Shown here: positions 38,791 to 47,009 of the stretch, one piece after another
How the letters are laid out: the number at the start of each line of letters is the position of its first letter
How positions within the stretch are numbered: position 1 is the first letter of the stretch
Assembly: GCF_001718195.1 (NCBI RefSeq)
Contig: NZ_MCNV01000007.1
Coordinates: 186,001 to 250,000 of the forward strand
DNA: 64,000 nucleotides
Reading direction: 5' to 3'
DNA from: Paraburkholderia nodosa
GTDB lineage: Bacteria > Pseudomonadota > Gammaproteobacteria > Burkholderiales > Burkholderiaceae
Notes under the pieces: model-generated
Told to the model about the DNA's origin: nothing
The model's input: only the letters and a program-made list of their open reading frames with translations
Database searches by the model: none
Translations under genes and position numbers: made by a program

Positions 38791-40641
38791 ATGTCTGCTC
38801 CCGCGCCACTCCTGCACGCGGCGCCCGGCGTCGGGGCGCTGATCGCCCAGCGCCAGCTGCGCGCCGTCTTCCAGCCCATCGTCGATTTCGAGGGTGGCGC
38901 GATCCTCGGCTACGAAGGCCTCATTCGCGGGCCGGCCGGCTCGCCGCTCGAAACGCCCGCCGCCCTCTTCGCGCGCGCCGGCGACGAACAGTGCACCGCC
39001 TCGCTCGAACGCGCCGCCGCCCGCACCTGCATCGAAACGTTCGCGAAACTCGACTGCCCCGGCAAGCTGTTCCTCAATTTCAGCGCCGACGCGCTGCGCC
39101 AGCTGACCGCCGACGGCGACGCCGCACTCGCCCTCTTCGACGGCCCGATCGACCCCACGCGCGTCGTGATCGAGCTCACCGAGCAAAGCGCCATCCACGA
39201 CCTGCGCAACTTTTCGCCCGTCGTCGAGACGCTGCGCGCGGCCGGCGCCCAGTTCGCGCTCGACGACTACGGCACGGCCAACGCGAGCCTCAACCTCTGG
39301 GTGCAGCTGCAGCCCGATGTCGTGAAGATCGACCGCTTCTTCATCCACGACATCGCCAACGACGCGCTCAAGTTCGAAGCCGTGCGCGCCGTCCAGCATT
39401 TCGCGCAGGCGAGCGGCACGCGGCTCGTGGCGGAAGGCATCGAGAACGCGGCCGACCTGATCGTGCTGCGCGACATGGGCATCGACTGCGGCCAGGGCTT
39501 TTTCTTCGGCCGCCCCAACGTGGAGCCGCTGCGCGTGCTCGCCCGCGAAGCGCGCGAGGCGATTCGCGCGGATCATATCGCCGTGTTCCCCGAGGCCACG
39601 CGCAGCGCCGCCACGCAGCCCGCGGGTGGCGGCGCGCCGGCCAGCAAGATGCTCGTGCGCGCGCCCGCGCTGCCGCGCGAGGCGACCAACAACGACGTGC
39701 TCGAACTGTTCAACGGTCAACCCGACCTGCACGCAGTGGCCGTGGTGGAAGACGAGGCGCCCGTCGCGCTCATCAACCGGCGCGCGTTCATGGACCGCTA
39801 TGCGCTGCCGTATCACCGCGAGCTGTTCGGCAAGAAGGCCTGCCTGCAATTCGCCAACGCGCAGCCGGTGGTGATCGAGCAGTCGATGACGGTCGAGCAG
39901 ATGGCGACGCTGCTCGTCAGCGACGACCAGCGCTATCTCGCCGATGGTTTCGTCATCACCGATAACGGCCGGTACGCCGGGCTCGGCACCGGCGAGAGCC
40001 TCGTGCGAGCCGTGACGGAGGTGCGCATCCAGGCGGCGCGCTACGCCAATCCGCTCACCTTCCTGCCGGGCAATATTCCCATCAGTTCGCATATCGAGCG
40101 GCTGCTGTCGCACGACGCGGGCTTTCACGCGTGCTACGTCGACCTGAACCAGTTCAAGCCCTTCAACGATCAGTACGGCTACTGGCAGGGCGACGAGGTG
40201 CTGAAGTTCGCGGCGACGGTGCTCGCCGACGCCTGCGACCCCACGCGCGACTTCCTCGGCCACGTGGGCGGCGACGACTTCCTGATCCTGTTCCAGAGCG
40301 AGACGTGGCGCGAGCGCGCGCGCCAGGCGATCGAAACGTTCAACGAGGGCGCGCAGCGCTTCTACGCGCCGGGCGACCGCCTCGCGGGCGGCATTCACGG
40401 CGAGGATCGCCACGGCAACGCCACCTTCTTCACCTTCGTGACGATGGCGATCGGCTGCGTGCACGTGGCACCGGGCGAAGGTGCGCAGCACAGCAGCGAC
40501 GCCATCGCCTCGCTCGCGGCGCTCGCCAAGCGCCGCGCGAAACAGGAAGCGAGCGGCCTCGTCGTGATCGACGGCAACGCGAGCGCCAACCTCGTGCCCA
40601 CGCTGAGTTCGGCATCAGGCGAAACGGCCGGTACAGCATAG
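38791..40641 (+). CDS. EAL-CBS-GGDEF cyclic-di-GMP signalling protein
   Basis: This 616-residue cytoplasmic protein has an EAL domain first (about 20-265), then a CBS pair (about 300-430) and a GGDEF domain (about 435-600). The EAL motif is degenerate as EGL (Glu42-Gly-Leu44), but LTEQS, ALDDYGTANAS, DVVKIDRFF and AEGIEN are present, so hydrolysis of c-di-GMP remains possible. The cyclase motif is GGDDF (493-497), which conserves the two acidic residues and so could be active. CBS domains usually sense adenosyl nucleotides. The order EAL-CBS-GGDEF without membrane segments is typical of one known subgroup. Net activity cannot be predicted. Confidence 0.88.
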   Translation: MSAPAPLLHAAPGVGALIAQRQLRAVFQPIVDFEGGAILGYEGLIRGPAGSPLETPAALFARAGDEQCTASLERAAARTCIETFAKLDCPGKLFLNFSADALRQLTADGDAALALFDGPIDPTRVVIELTEQSAIHDLRNFSPVVETLRAAGAQFALDDYGTANASLNLWVQLQPDVVKIDRFFIHDIANDALKFEAVRAVQHFAQASGTRLVAEGIENAADLIVLRDMGIDCGQGFFFGRPNVEPLRVLAREAREAIRADHIAVFPEATRSAATQPAGGGAPASKMLVRAPALPREATNNDVLELFNGQPDLHAVAVVEDEAPVALINRRAFMDRYALPYHRELFGKKACLQFANAQPVVIEQSMTVEQMATLLVSDDQRYLADGFVITDNGRYAGLGTGESLVRAVTEVRIQAARYANPLTFLPGNIPISSHIERLLSHDAGFHACYVDLNQFKPFNDQYGYWQGDEVLKFAATVLADACDPTRDFLGHVGGDDFLILFQSETWRERARQAIETFNEGAQRFYAPGDRLAGGIHGEDRHGNATFFTFVTMAIGCVHVAPGEGAQHSSDAIASLAALAKRRAKQEASGLVVIDGNASANLVPTLSSASGETAGTA

Positions 40642-40731
40642 CGACCTGAGCCTCCCCTGCGGCAGCCCGCAACATCAACGGGCCGGCCGCGCGGCTCGTT
40701 TTGCTTGTGTTGCTTGACTGCTGCGCAGTCG

Positions 40732-40887
40732 CTAGATCGTCCCCATCAAGACCAGCACGACCACCACGACGACGATGATGCCGAGCGTGCCTGAAGGCGC
40801 ATAGCCCCACGAGCGGCTATACGGCCACGCCGGGAACGCGCCAATGAGCAGCAGGATCAGAATGACCAGAAGCAGGGTGCCGAGCAT
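40732..40887 (-). CDS. DUF3309 family small membrane protein
   Basis: This 51-residue protein consists of two hydrophobic segments (LGTLLLVILILLLIGAFPAWP and GTLGIIVVVVVVLVLMGTI) joined by YSRSWGYAPS, the usual DUF3309 pattern. A GGAGG ribosome-binding site sits seven bases before the ATG at 40887. It is probably an inner-membrane protein of unknown function, often stress-associated in other genomes. It is too short to be confirmed by codon bias, but the family pattern is clear. Confidence 0.85.
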   Translation of the reverse strand: MLGTLLLVILILLLIGAFPAWPYSRSWGYAPSGTLGIIVVVVVVLVLMGTI

Positions 40888-40946
40888 GAGGCCTCCGAAA
40901 GTCGAATGTTGGCATCCGCCTTTCCGCAACCGTCGTGCCCGCACGT

Positions 40947-40977
40947 GTTTAGCTAATTTTACTAAACACTAATGTTT
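40947..40977. promoter_or_regulatory. two overlapping inverted repeats upstream of the LacI-type regulator gene
   Basis: GTTTAG-N9-CTAAAC (40947-40967) overlaps AAACA-CTAA-TGTTT (40964-40977) in an AT-rich stretch 140-170 bases before the LacI-type gene. The dyads are candidate operators for autoregulation, although they lack the central CG typical of LacI-family sites. Confidence 0.45.
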
Positions 40978-41116
40978 GCGTTTATTTCATTGTTTACTGG
41001 TATTTACCTGGAATTCGAGACGTCGATTCGGGTTTTTCGAACAGATTTTTACTATACAATCGCCGCACACCTGACCACACCCGGAACGCTCACCGCGCCA
41101 CCGCTAGCCAGGAATC

Positions 41117-42172
41117 ATGGGGACAACCATTCGCGACGTCGCGCAGGCCGCCAACGTGTCGATCGGCACGGTGTCGCGCGCGTTGAAAAATCAGCCGGGC
41201 CTCTCCGAGGCCACGCGCGAGCGCATCGTCGAGGTCGCGCGCACGCTCGGCTATGACTGCGCGCAACTGCGTCCGCGCATTCGCCGGCTCACCTTCCTGC
41301 TCCACCGCCAGCACAACAACTTCGCGGCGAGCCCGTTCTTCTCGCACGTGCTGCACGGCGTGGAAGACGCGTGCCGCGAACACGGCATCGTGCCCGCGCT
41401 GCTCACCGCCGGCCCCGCCGACGACACCGTCCAGCAGTTGCGCCTGCACGCGCCCGACGCCATCGCCGTGGCGGGCTTCGTCGAACCGGAAATGCTCGCC
41501 GCGCTCGTCGCGCTGCAACGCCCGCTCGTGCTGATCGATCTGTGGGCGGCTGGTCTGCGCTCGGTGAACATCGACAATGCGGCGGGCGCCGCGCTCGCCA
41601 TGCAGCATCTGTTCGAGCTGGGACGGCGGCGCATTGCGTTCATCGGCGGCTCGCTCGCGCACTACAGCATCGCGCAGCGCGCGCTCGGCTACCGGCGCGC
41701 GTTCTTCGAGGCGGGCCTGTTGTTCGACCCGTCGCTCGAAACGACGATCGACGGCGGCCTCGATCCCGACACGGGCGCGTCGCTCGCCATGCAACGCTTG
41801 ATCGACGCGGCGCGCGCCGCATCGCGCCCGCCGCCCGACGCGCTTTTCGCCTACAACGACGCCGCCGCGCTCGCTGCCATGCGCGTATGCCTCGCCAATG
41901 GCCTGCGCGTGCCCGAGGACATCGCCATCATCGGTTTCGACGATATCGCGGGCGCCACGCACGCCACGCCGCCGCTTTCGACGATCGCCGTCGACAAGGA
42001 AGCACTCGGGCGGCGCGGCGTCGAACTGCTGCTCGAAGAAACGCCTGCCGCGAGCGAAATCCGTTTGCCGGTGCAGCTCGTCGCGCGTGCGAGCACGCTG
42101 GGTGCGGCGTCATCGAATCTCGTTGCCGCGCAGGCCGTCCATCACGCTGCAGGCGCGCCGCAAAGCGCCTGA
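41117..42172 (+). CDS. LacI-family transcriptional regulator
   Basis: The 351-residue protein has the LacI helix-turn-helix at its start (TIRDVAQAANVSIGTVSRAL) with a hinge helix at about 45-58 and a periplasmic-binding-like sugar domain to about 325. Effector-domain signatures include LVLIDLWAAGLRSVNIDN, ELGRRRIAFIGG and DIAIIGFDDIAGATHATPPLSTI. It leads an operon with an AGE-family epimerase/isomerase and a PfkB kinase and is presumably a sugar-responsive repressor of that operon. The upstream region is AT-rich and carries two dyads and a TATACAAT-like -10 element near 41053. Confidence 0.93.
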   Translation: MGTTIRDVAQAANVSIGTVSRALKNQPGLSEATRERIVEVARTLGYDCAQLRPRIRRLTFLLHRQHNNFAASPFFSHVLHGVEDACREHGIVPALLTAGPADDTVQQLRLHAPDAIAVAGFVEPEMLAALVALQRPLVLIDLWAAGLRSVNIDNAAGAALAMQHLFELGRRRIAFIGGSLAHYSIAQRALGYRRAFFEAGLLFDPSLETTIDGGLDPDTGASLAMQRLIDAARAASRPPPDALFAYNDAAALAAMRVCLANGLRVPEDIAIIGFDDIAGATHATPPLSTIAVDKEALGRRGVELLLEETPAASEIRLPVQLVARASTLGAASSNLVAAQAVHHAAGAPQSA

Positions 42173-42241
42173 CGCGCGCCGTCGAAAACACGCTGAACAC
42201 AGATCGAAAATACGCTGACGTCCAGGACAGAAGAGAAAGCC

Positions 42242-43555
42242 ATGACGATGACCGCCGACACCGCCACTCCCGCCACCGCAAACCCCGTCGCCGTACCGGG
42301 CGTCGCGAGCTTTCGCGACCGCGGCTTCCTGCTCGGCCACGTGCAGGACACGCTGCGCTTTTACGCGCCGAACGTGCTCGATCCCTCGGGCGGCTTCTTC
42401 CACTACTTCCGCGACGACGGCTCGATCTACAACGCGCACTCGCGGCACCTCGTGAGCAGCTGCCGGTACGTCTTCAACTACGCGATGGCGTATCGCGAGT
42501 TCGGCGATCCGCAGCACCTCGAATACGCGCGCCACGGCCTGCAGTTCCTGCGCGAGGGCCACTGGGACCCGCATCTGCAGGGCTACGACTGGGAGATCGA
42601 CTGGCGCGACGGCAAGAAGCGCGTGCTCGACGCCACGCGCCACTGCTACGGCCTCGCGTTCGTACTGCTCGCTTACGCGCATGCGGCGATGGCCGGCATC
42701 GAGGAAGCGCGGCCGATGATCGGCGCGACCTTCGATCTGATGGAACACCGCTTCTGGGACGGCGCGGCGGGCCTCTACGCCGACGAGGCGAGCGCCGACT
42801 GGATCGTCTCGGGCTATCGCGGCCAGAACGCCAACATGCACACGACCGAGGCGCTGCTCGCGGCCTACGAAGCGACGGGCCATCTCGTCTATCTCGACCG
42901 CGCCGAGCGCGTCGCCTCGAACATCACGCTGCGCCAGGCGAAGCTCTCGCAAGGGCTCGTGTGGGAGCACTTTCACGCGGACTGGTCGGTGGACTGGCAC
43001 TACAACGAGGAAGACAGCTCGAACATCTTCCGCCCGTGGGGCTTCCAGCCGGGCCATCAAACGGAGTGGGCGAAGCTGCTCTTGCTGCTCGAACGGCACC
43101 GGCCGCTGCCCTGGCTGCTGCCGCGCGCGATCGAACTGTTCGACGCCGCCATGGCGCACGCCTGGGACAACGATCACGGCGGCCTCTACTACGGCTTCGG
43201 TCCGGACGGCACCGTGTGCGATCACGACAAGTACTTCTGGGTGCAGGCGGAAACCTTCGCCACGGCGGCGCTGCTCGGCAAGCGCACCGGCAACGAGCGA
43301 TTCTGGGACTGGTACGACGAAATCTGGCGCTACAGCTGGGCGAATTTCGTCGATCATCGTTACGGTGCGTGGTATCGCATCCTCACCTGCGACAACCGTA
43401 AGTACAGTGACGAGAAGAGTCCCGCCGGCAAGACCGACTATCACACGATGGGCGCGTGCTACGAAGCGCTGAACGCGCTGCCCGGACGCGGCATGGCGCC
43501 GGTCATCGGCCGCGAGGAAGCGACCGCCGCCGACGCCGGTGGCGCGAACGCATGA
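42242..43555 (+). CDS. AGE-family epimerase/isomerase, probable D-mannose isomerase
   Basis: The 437-residue protein is an (alpha/alpha)6 barrel of the N-acylglucosamine 2-epimerase family. Signature segments are YGLAFVLLAYAHAAMAG, GYRGQNANMHTTEALLAAYEATG (His200) and NIFRPWGFQPGHQTEWAKLLLLLE (His272), with HDKYFWVQAETFATAALL further on. The RPWGFQPGHQTEW form resembles aldose-ketose isomerases acting on mannose more than renin-binding-type epimerases. With the fructokinase-like gene downstream, a route mannose to fructose to fructose 6-phosphate is likely; epimerisation of another sugar is the alternative. The gene starts 69 bases after the LacI-type gene. Confidence 0.85.
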   Translation: MTMTADTATPATANPVAVPGVASFRDRGFLLGHVQDTLRFYAPNVLDPSGGFFHYFRDDGSIYNAHSRHLVSSCRYVFNYAMAYREFGDPQHLEYARHGLQFLREGHWDPHLQGYDWEIDWRDGKKRVLDATRHCYGLAFVLLAYAHAAMAGIEEARPMIGATFDLMEHRFWDGAAGLYADEASADWIVSGYRGQNANMHTTEALLAAYEATGHLVYLDRAERVASNITLRQAKLSQGLVWEHFHADWSVDWHYNEEDSSNIFRPWGFQPGHQTEWAKLLLLLERHRPLPWLLPRAIELFDAAMAHAWDNDHGGLYYGFGPDGTVCDHDKYFWVQAETFATAALLGKRTGNERFWDWYDEIWRYSWANFVDHRYGAWYRILTCDNRKYSDEKSPAGKTDYHTMGACYEALNALPGRGMAPVIGREEATAADAGGANA

Positions 43556-43594
43556 CGGGCACGAGCGGCCAGAACTAGAGAGAGGAACACGACG

Positions 43595-44578
43595 ATGAGC
43601 ACCTGCAGCACCGGCCCGGACTTTTCGTCCGGCTTCCCGGCCTTCATCTCGGCCGGCGACATCCTCACCGATCTCGTGCGCACTCCCGCGCCCGAGGGCA
43701 CGCCGCACACGTCGCAGCCCGGCGCACCGGGCATGGACTCGCACTGGCGCGCGCATCCTGGCGGCGCGGGCTGGAACGTCGCGCGCGCGGTCGCGCGCCT
43801 CGGGCTGCCCACGGCGAGCGTGGGGGCGCTCGGCGTCGACAACTTCTCGGACGAGCTCTGGAACGCAAGCGTGGCCGCCGGTCTCGACATGCGTTTCATG
43901 CAGCGCGTGGAGCGCGCGCCGCTGCTCGCGATCGTGCATCAGACGCATCCGCCCGCGTACTACTTCATCGGCGAGCACAGCGCCGACCTCGCCTTCGATC
44001 CCGCGAAGCTGCCCGAAGGCTGGCGCGCGCATGCGAAGTGGGCGCACTTCGGCTGCATCAGCCTCGTGCGGCAGCCGCTCGGCGAAACGCTCGCCACGCT
44101 CGCCGCCGAGCTGCGCGCGGCCGGCGTGAAGATCAGCTTCGATCCGAACTACCGCAACCTCATGGCGCACGGCTACGAGCCGATCCTTCGCCGCATGGCC
44201 GCGCTCGCCGATCTCATCAAGGTCTCCGACGAAGACCTGCGCATGCTGTTCGCCGGCAAGAGCGAGGCCGACGCCATCGACGCCGTGCGCGCGCTCAATC
44301 CGGCCGCCACGCTGCTCGTCACGCGCGGCGCGCAGGCGGCCACGCTCTATGTGGGCACCGAGGTGATCGAGGCGGCGCCGCCGCGCGTCGAAGTGGCCGA
44401 TACGGTGGGTGCCGGCGACGCGTCCATCGGCGGACTGCTGTTCAGCCTCATGAGCGCGCCGCAGCGCAACTGGCGCCAGCATCTCGCCTTCGCGCTCGCC
44501 GCGGGCGCGGCCGCGTGCCGCCGGCCCGGCGCGCATTCGCCGACGCTCGACGAAGTCGTCGCGCTGCTCGCCGACTGA
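43595..44578 (+). CDS. PfkB-family carbohydrate kinase, probable fructokinase
   Basis: The 327-residue kinase has the glycine-rich GGAGWNVARAVARLGL motif near residues 56-71 and the C-terminal PfkB signature DTVGAGDASIGGLLF, where Asp275 is the catalytic base. The fold is that of ribokinase and fructokinase. It would phosphorylate a sugar with ATP; fructose is favoured because the preceding gene is a probable mannose isomerase. Spacing of 39 bases and an AGAGAGGAA ribosome-binding site support one transcript. No sugar transporter gene is in the cluster. A GC hairpin at 44587-44610 lies after the stop. Confidence 0.87.
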   Translation: MSTCSTGPDFSSGFPAFISAGDILTDLVRTPAPEGTPHTSQPGAPGMDSHWRAHPGGAGWNVARAVARLGLPTASVGALGVDNFSDELWNASVAAGLDMRFMQRVERAPLLAIVHQTHPPAYYFIGEHSADLAFDPAKLPEGWRAHAKWAHFGCISLVRQPLGETLATLAAELRAAGVKISFDPNYRNLMAHGYEPILRRMAALADLIKVSDEDLRMLFAGKSEADAIDAVRALNPAATLLVTRGAQAATLYVGTEVIEAAPPRVEVADTVGAGDASIGGLLFSLMSAPQRNWRQHLAFALAAGAAACRRPGAHSPTLDEVVALLAD

Positions 44579-44789
44579 AGGCGCCCGCGGCGCGCAGTCT
44601 GGCGCGCCGCCCGGACACGGCGCGGGGCTGACACGAAAGCGCCGCGCCGTCGTCATATGCGTGTCCCGCAGCCCCGCGGGCAACGTGCTAGCATGGAATC
44701 TCCCTCTTGTTGCGGGTCAGGCGCGACGCTTGCGCGCCTTCATCCACTGTGACCCGTCGAGGGGAGTTTCCTTCCACGAGGAGCACGTT

Positions 44790-45011
44790 ATGGAAGACGT
44801 CAGCTACACCAAGGGGATCTACACGGCCGTCGCCACAGTGCGGCCCATGAACGCCGGCCAGTACCAGGGCCTGGTCTCCCTGGCGCGCGACGACGGCGAG
44901 GAACTCGAAAACGCGGTGTATGAAGTCGAAGCCGCATCGGGCACGCCGGAAGAAGCTCTCGAAGAAGCCAAGGCGCTGGCGCATCGCATTCTCGGCGAAC
45001 TCGAGCTGTAA
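44790..45011 (+). CDS. small conserved hypothetical protein
   Basis: The 73-residue acidic protein has a short beta-rich N-terminal half (YTKGIYTAVATVRPMNAGQYQGLVSLARD) and a C-terminal helix rich in Glu and Ala (TPEEALEEAKALAHRILGEL). The ATG at 44790 follows ACGAGGAGC, a very good ribosome-binding site. No signal peptide or cysteine is present, so it is probably cytoplasmic. I do not recognise the family with certainty. Its plan (strands, then a DA/EA helix) is shared by the small proteins at 45278 and 61916, which may be distant relatives. Confidence 0.7.
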   Translation: MEDVSYTKGIYTAVATVRPMNAGQYQGLVSLARDDGEELENAVYEVEAASGTPEEALEEAKALAHRILGELEL

Positions 45012-45075
45012 GTCGCCCGGTGAGCTCAGGGCCCGCTCGGGGACTGCCGGCAGCGCTGCAAGAGACGGGGGCTCT

Positions 45076-45173
45076 GCATGGGGCCAGAGTGAGGGCGTTG
45101 CATGGGCCCGGAGTAAGTGCTGAAGCACTAACTCCGGCCGACAGCTAAAGCGCCAACTCTGGTCGACAGCTGT
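45076..45173 (+). repeat. nested double-hairpin repeat, copy A
   Basis: First of two tandem units with a 98-base period. The inner stem CCGGAGTAAGTGCT (45108-45121) pairs with AGCACTAACTCCGG (45124-45137), one A-A mismatch, two-base loop. The outer stem GGCCAGAGT (45082-45090) pairs with ACTCTGGTC (45156-45164). Copy B follows directly and copy C lies at 46907. Confidence 0.85.
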
Positions 45174-45271
45174 GCATGGGACCAGAGTAAAGGCGTTGCA
45201 TGGGCCCGGAGTAAGTGCTGAAGCACTAACTCCGGCCGACAGCTCAAGCGCTAACTCTGGTCGACAGGAGG
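45174..45271 (+). repeat. nested double-hairpin repeat, copy B, abutting a ribosome-binding site
   Basis: Inner stem arms lie at 45206-45219 and 45222-45235 with the same sequence as copy A. The outer stem GACCAGAGT (45180-45188) pairs perfectly with ACTCTGGTC (45254-45262). Five bases later the AGGAGG ribosome-binding site of the 81-residue protein begins, so the structure occupies its 5' leader. Confidence 0.85.
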
Positions 45272-45277
45272 TTAGCC

Positions 45278-45523
45278 ATGTCCGAACAGCTCTTTCTATA
45301 CGGCGTCTACGCCATCCACGTGCATCCGCTCGAACTGCAGGGCGCTCGCTGGGACGCCGAGTATCAGATCACGCATCGCGACAAGGCCGTGCAGCCGTGG
45401 GTCACGGTCGGCGGCAACTCGGGATTCGACGCGGCGACGCTCGCCGTGGACGCCGCGCGCCGCCAGGCCATCGCCGATATCGAACATGGCGCGGGCATTC
45501 CGAAGCCGCATGGCTTTCCGTAA
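45278..45523 (+). CDS. small conserved hypothetical protein behind tandem hairpins
   Basis: This 81-residue protein (MSEQLFLYGVYAIHVHPLEL...) begins with beta strands (YGVYAIHVHPLELQGARWDAEYQITH) and has one helix near the C-terminus (DAATLAVDAARRQAIADIEHG). A near-perfect AGGAGG Shine-Dalgarno sequence lies six bases before the ATG, immediately after the second nested hairpin, so translation may be controlled by that structure. No family is certain; the pattern resembles the small protein at 61916-62209. It is probably cytoplasmic. Confidence 0.7.
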   Translation: MSEQLFLYGVYAIHVHPLELQGARWDAEYQITHRDKAVQPWVTVGGNSGFDAATLAVDAARRQAIADIEHGAGIPKPHGFP

Positions 45524-45676
45524 GCCTTTCGTTCGACGCCGTTCCTGCCGCGTCTCGCTGCTGCTCTCGTCGCGCTAGCCCTGCGCCCTGCCAGCGCCCG
45601 TCGGCGCGTGCCCGCTTGTCCTGTCCCTGCGGCATTGCTACGCTCTTCTCCTTACTTCAGATCCGCAGGGACCATC

Positions 45677-46702
45677 ATGACGCCCGAGACGCCGGAGCGC
45701 TTCGCCAACCAGGAAGCAGCCCAGCAAGCCGATTCGGCATCCGGGGCTTCGCCCGGCGTGGACATGGACGCCTGCAAGGCCGAAACGCCCGCGGGTCCCA
45801 GGAAAAAAGCCAGACGCGGCACGCCGCGCAAGCTGATGATCGGCACGCGCGAGGTGCTCGTCTACGGCATGCCGCAGACCTGGGGCGACTTCTATCACAC
45901 GGCGCTCACCATGCGCTGGCCCACCTTCTTTGCGTCGCTCGCGGCCCTCTTCCTGCTCATGAACGGCGTGTTCGCGTGCCTCTACCAGCTCGGCGCCGCA
46001 CCCATCGCCAACCAGTATCCAAGGGGCTTCCTCGGCGCGTTCTTCTTCAGCGTGGAGACGCTCGCCACCGTCGGCTACGGCGACATGCATCCGCAAACGC
46101 TCTACGCGCATATCGTCGCCACGTTCGAAATCTTCGTCGGCATGTCGGGCATCGCATTGGCGACCGGCCTCGTGTTCGCGCGCTTCTCGCGCCCGCGCGC
46201 CAAGATCATGTTCGCGAGCCAGGTGGTGGTGCACCCCATCGAAGGCCGCATGACGCTGATGGCGCGCGCGGCGAACGCCCGCCAGAACGTGATCGCCGAA
46301 GCGGGCGCCAAGCTGCGGCTCATCCGCATCGAAACCTCGTCGGACGGCTTTCGCGCGCGGCGCATCCACGACCTCAAGCTCGTGCGCGACCAGCATCCGC
46401 TCTTCACGCTGGGCTGGAATCTCATGCACGTGATCGACGAGTCGAGCCCGCTCTACGGCGTCACACCCGAGATGCTGGCCGAGCAGCACGGTACGCTGCA
46501 TGTCGTGATCGAGGGCTCCGACGAATCGACCGCGCAGACCATGCAGGCGCGCTTTAGCTGGTCGGACCGCCAGATCCGCTGGGACTACCGCTACGTCGAC
46601 CTGATGAGCGACGCGGACGGCGTGAGCACGATGGACTACACGCACTTTCACGATGTCGTGCCGTTCGATCGCGCGAAACCCTACGCACCGCGGACGATCT
46701 GA
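45677..46702 (+). CDS. inward-rectifier-type potassium channel, KirBac1.1-like
   Basis: The 341-residue protein is a bacterial Kir channel very like KirBac1.1 of Burkholderia pseudomallei. After a basic N-terminus and slide helix (about 55-75), the outer helix spans about 82-105. The selectivity filter TVGYGD is at 131-136, after the pore helix FFSVETLA, and the inner helix runs about 143-170. The cytoplasmic beta domain includes FASQVVVHPIEGRMTLMARAANARQNVIAEA and ends near residue 310. The channel would conduct K+ in the inner membrane and be gated by pH, lipids or ligands. The ATG at 45677 is supported by a GCAGGGA site. It lies between repeat copies B and C. Confidence 0.95.
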   Translation: MTPETPERFANQEAAQQADSASGASPGVDMDACKAETPAGPRKKARRGTPRKLMIGTREVLVYGMPQTWGDFYHTALTMRWPTFFASLAALFLLMNGVFACLYQLGAAPIANQYPRGFLGAFFFSVETLATVGYGDMHPQTLYAHIVATFEIFVGMSGIALATGLVFARFSRPRAKIMFASQVVVHPIEGRMTLMARAANARQNVIAEAGAKLRLIRIETSSDGFRARRIHDLKLVRDQHPLFTLGWNLMHVIDESSPLYGVTPEMLAEQHGTLHVVIEGSDESTAQTMQARFSWSDRQIRWDYRYVDLMSDADGVSTMDYTHFHDVVPFDRAKPYAPRTI

Positions 46703-47009
46703 CGGATTGTCCCGAAGGCCGATCCGGGCGGGATCGCGGCCGCGCAGGGAAAATCTCTCTCCAAATTCGCCCGGCGCGGGCAGGCTCTCGCGCGAATAGG
46801 CGGCAGCGCCGGAGAGTTAGCAAAAAATTTCCGTCATTGGCGAGAAAAAATAGAGTCTCTTTCGCCGCTCTCCTCGGAGGGCGCACGACAGCAAAGCTAA
46901 GCATGAGATCGCAGCAAGTGCTCTGCATGGGCCCGGAGTAAGTGCTGAAGCACTAACTCCGGGCGACAGCTGAAGCGCTCACTGCGGTCGATATATGGAG
47001 ACTCCCCCA
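46703..47009. other. intergenic region carrying hairpin repeat copy C
   Basis: These 307 bases hold no gene. The first 200 bases include a GATCC-centred inverted repeat near 46719-46739 and an AT-rich patch. The rest is repeat copy C and the ribosome-binding site for the downstream oxidoreductase. Confidence 0.6.
46907..46989 (+). repeat. nested double-hairpin repeat, copy C, upstream of the indolepyruvate oxidoreductase gene
   Basis: The inner stem GCCCGGAGTAAGTGCT (46931-46946) pairs with AGCACTAACTCCGGGC (46949-46964). The outer stem GATCGCAG (46907-46914) pairs with CTGCGGTC (46982-46989), extended by AGTGCT/AGCGCT (46917-46922, 46974-46979). The outer arms differ from copies A and B but keep pairing. 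The ribosome-binding site GGAG follows seven bases later. Confidence 0.82.

Noticed and set aside
45076..45271. CRISPR-like array
   Set aside because: Only two tandem units of 98 bases with palindromic halves and no regular unique spacers; no cas genes.
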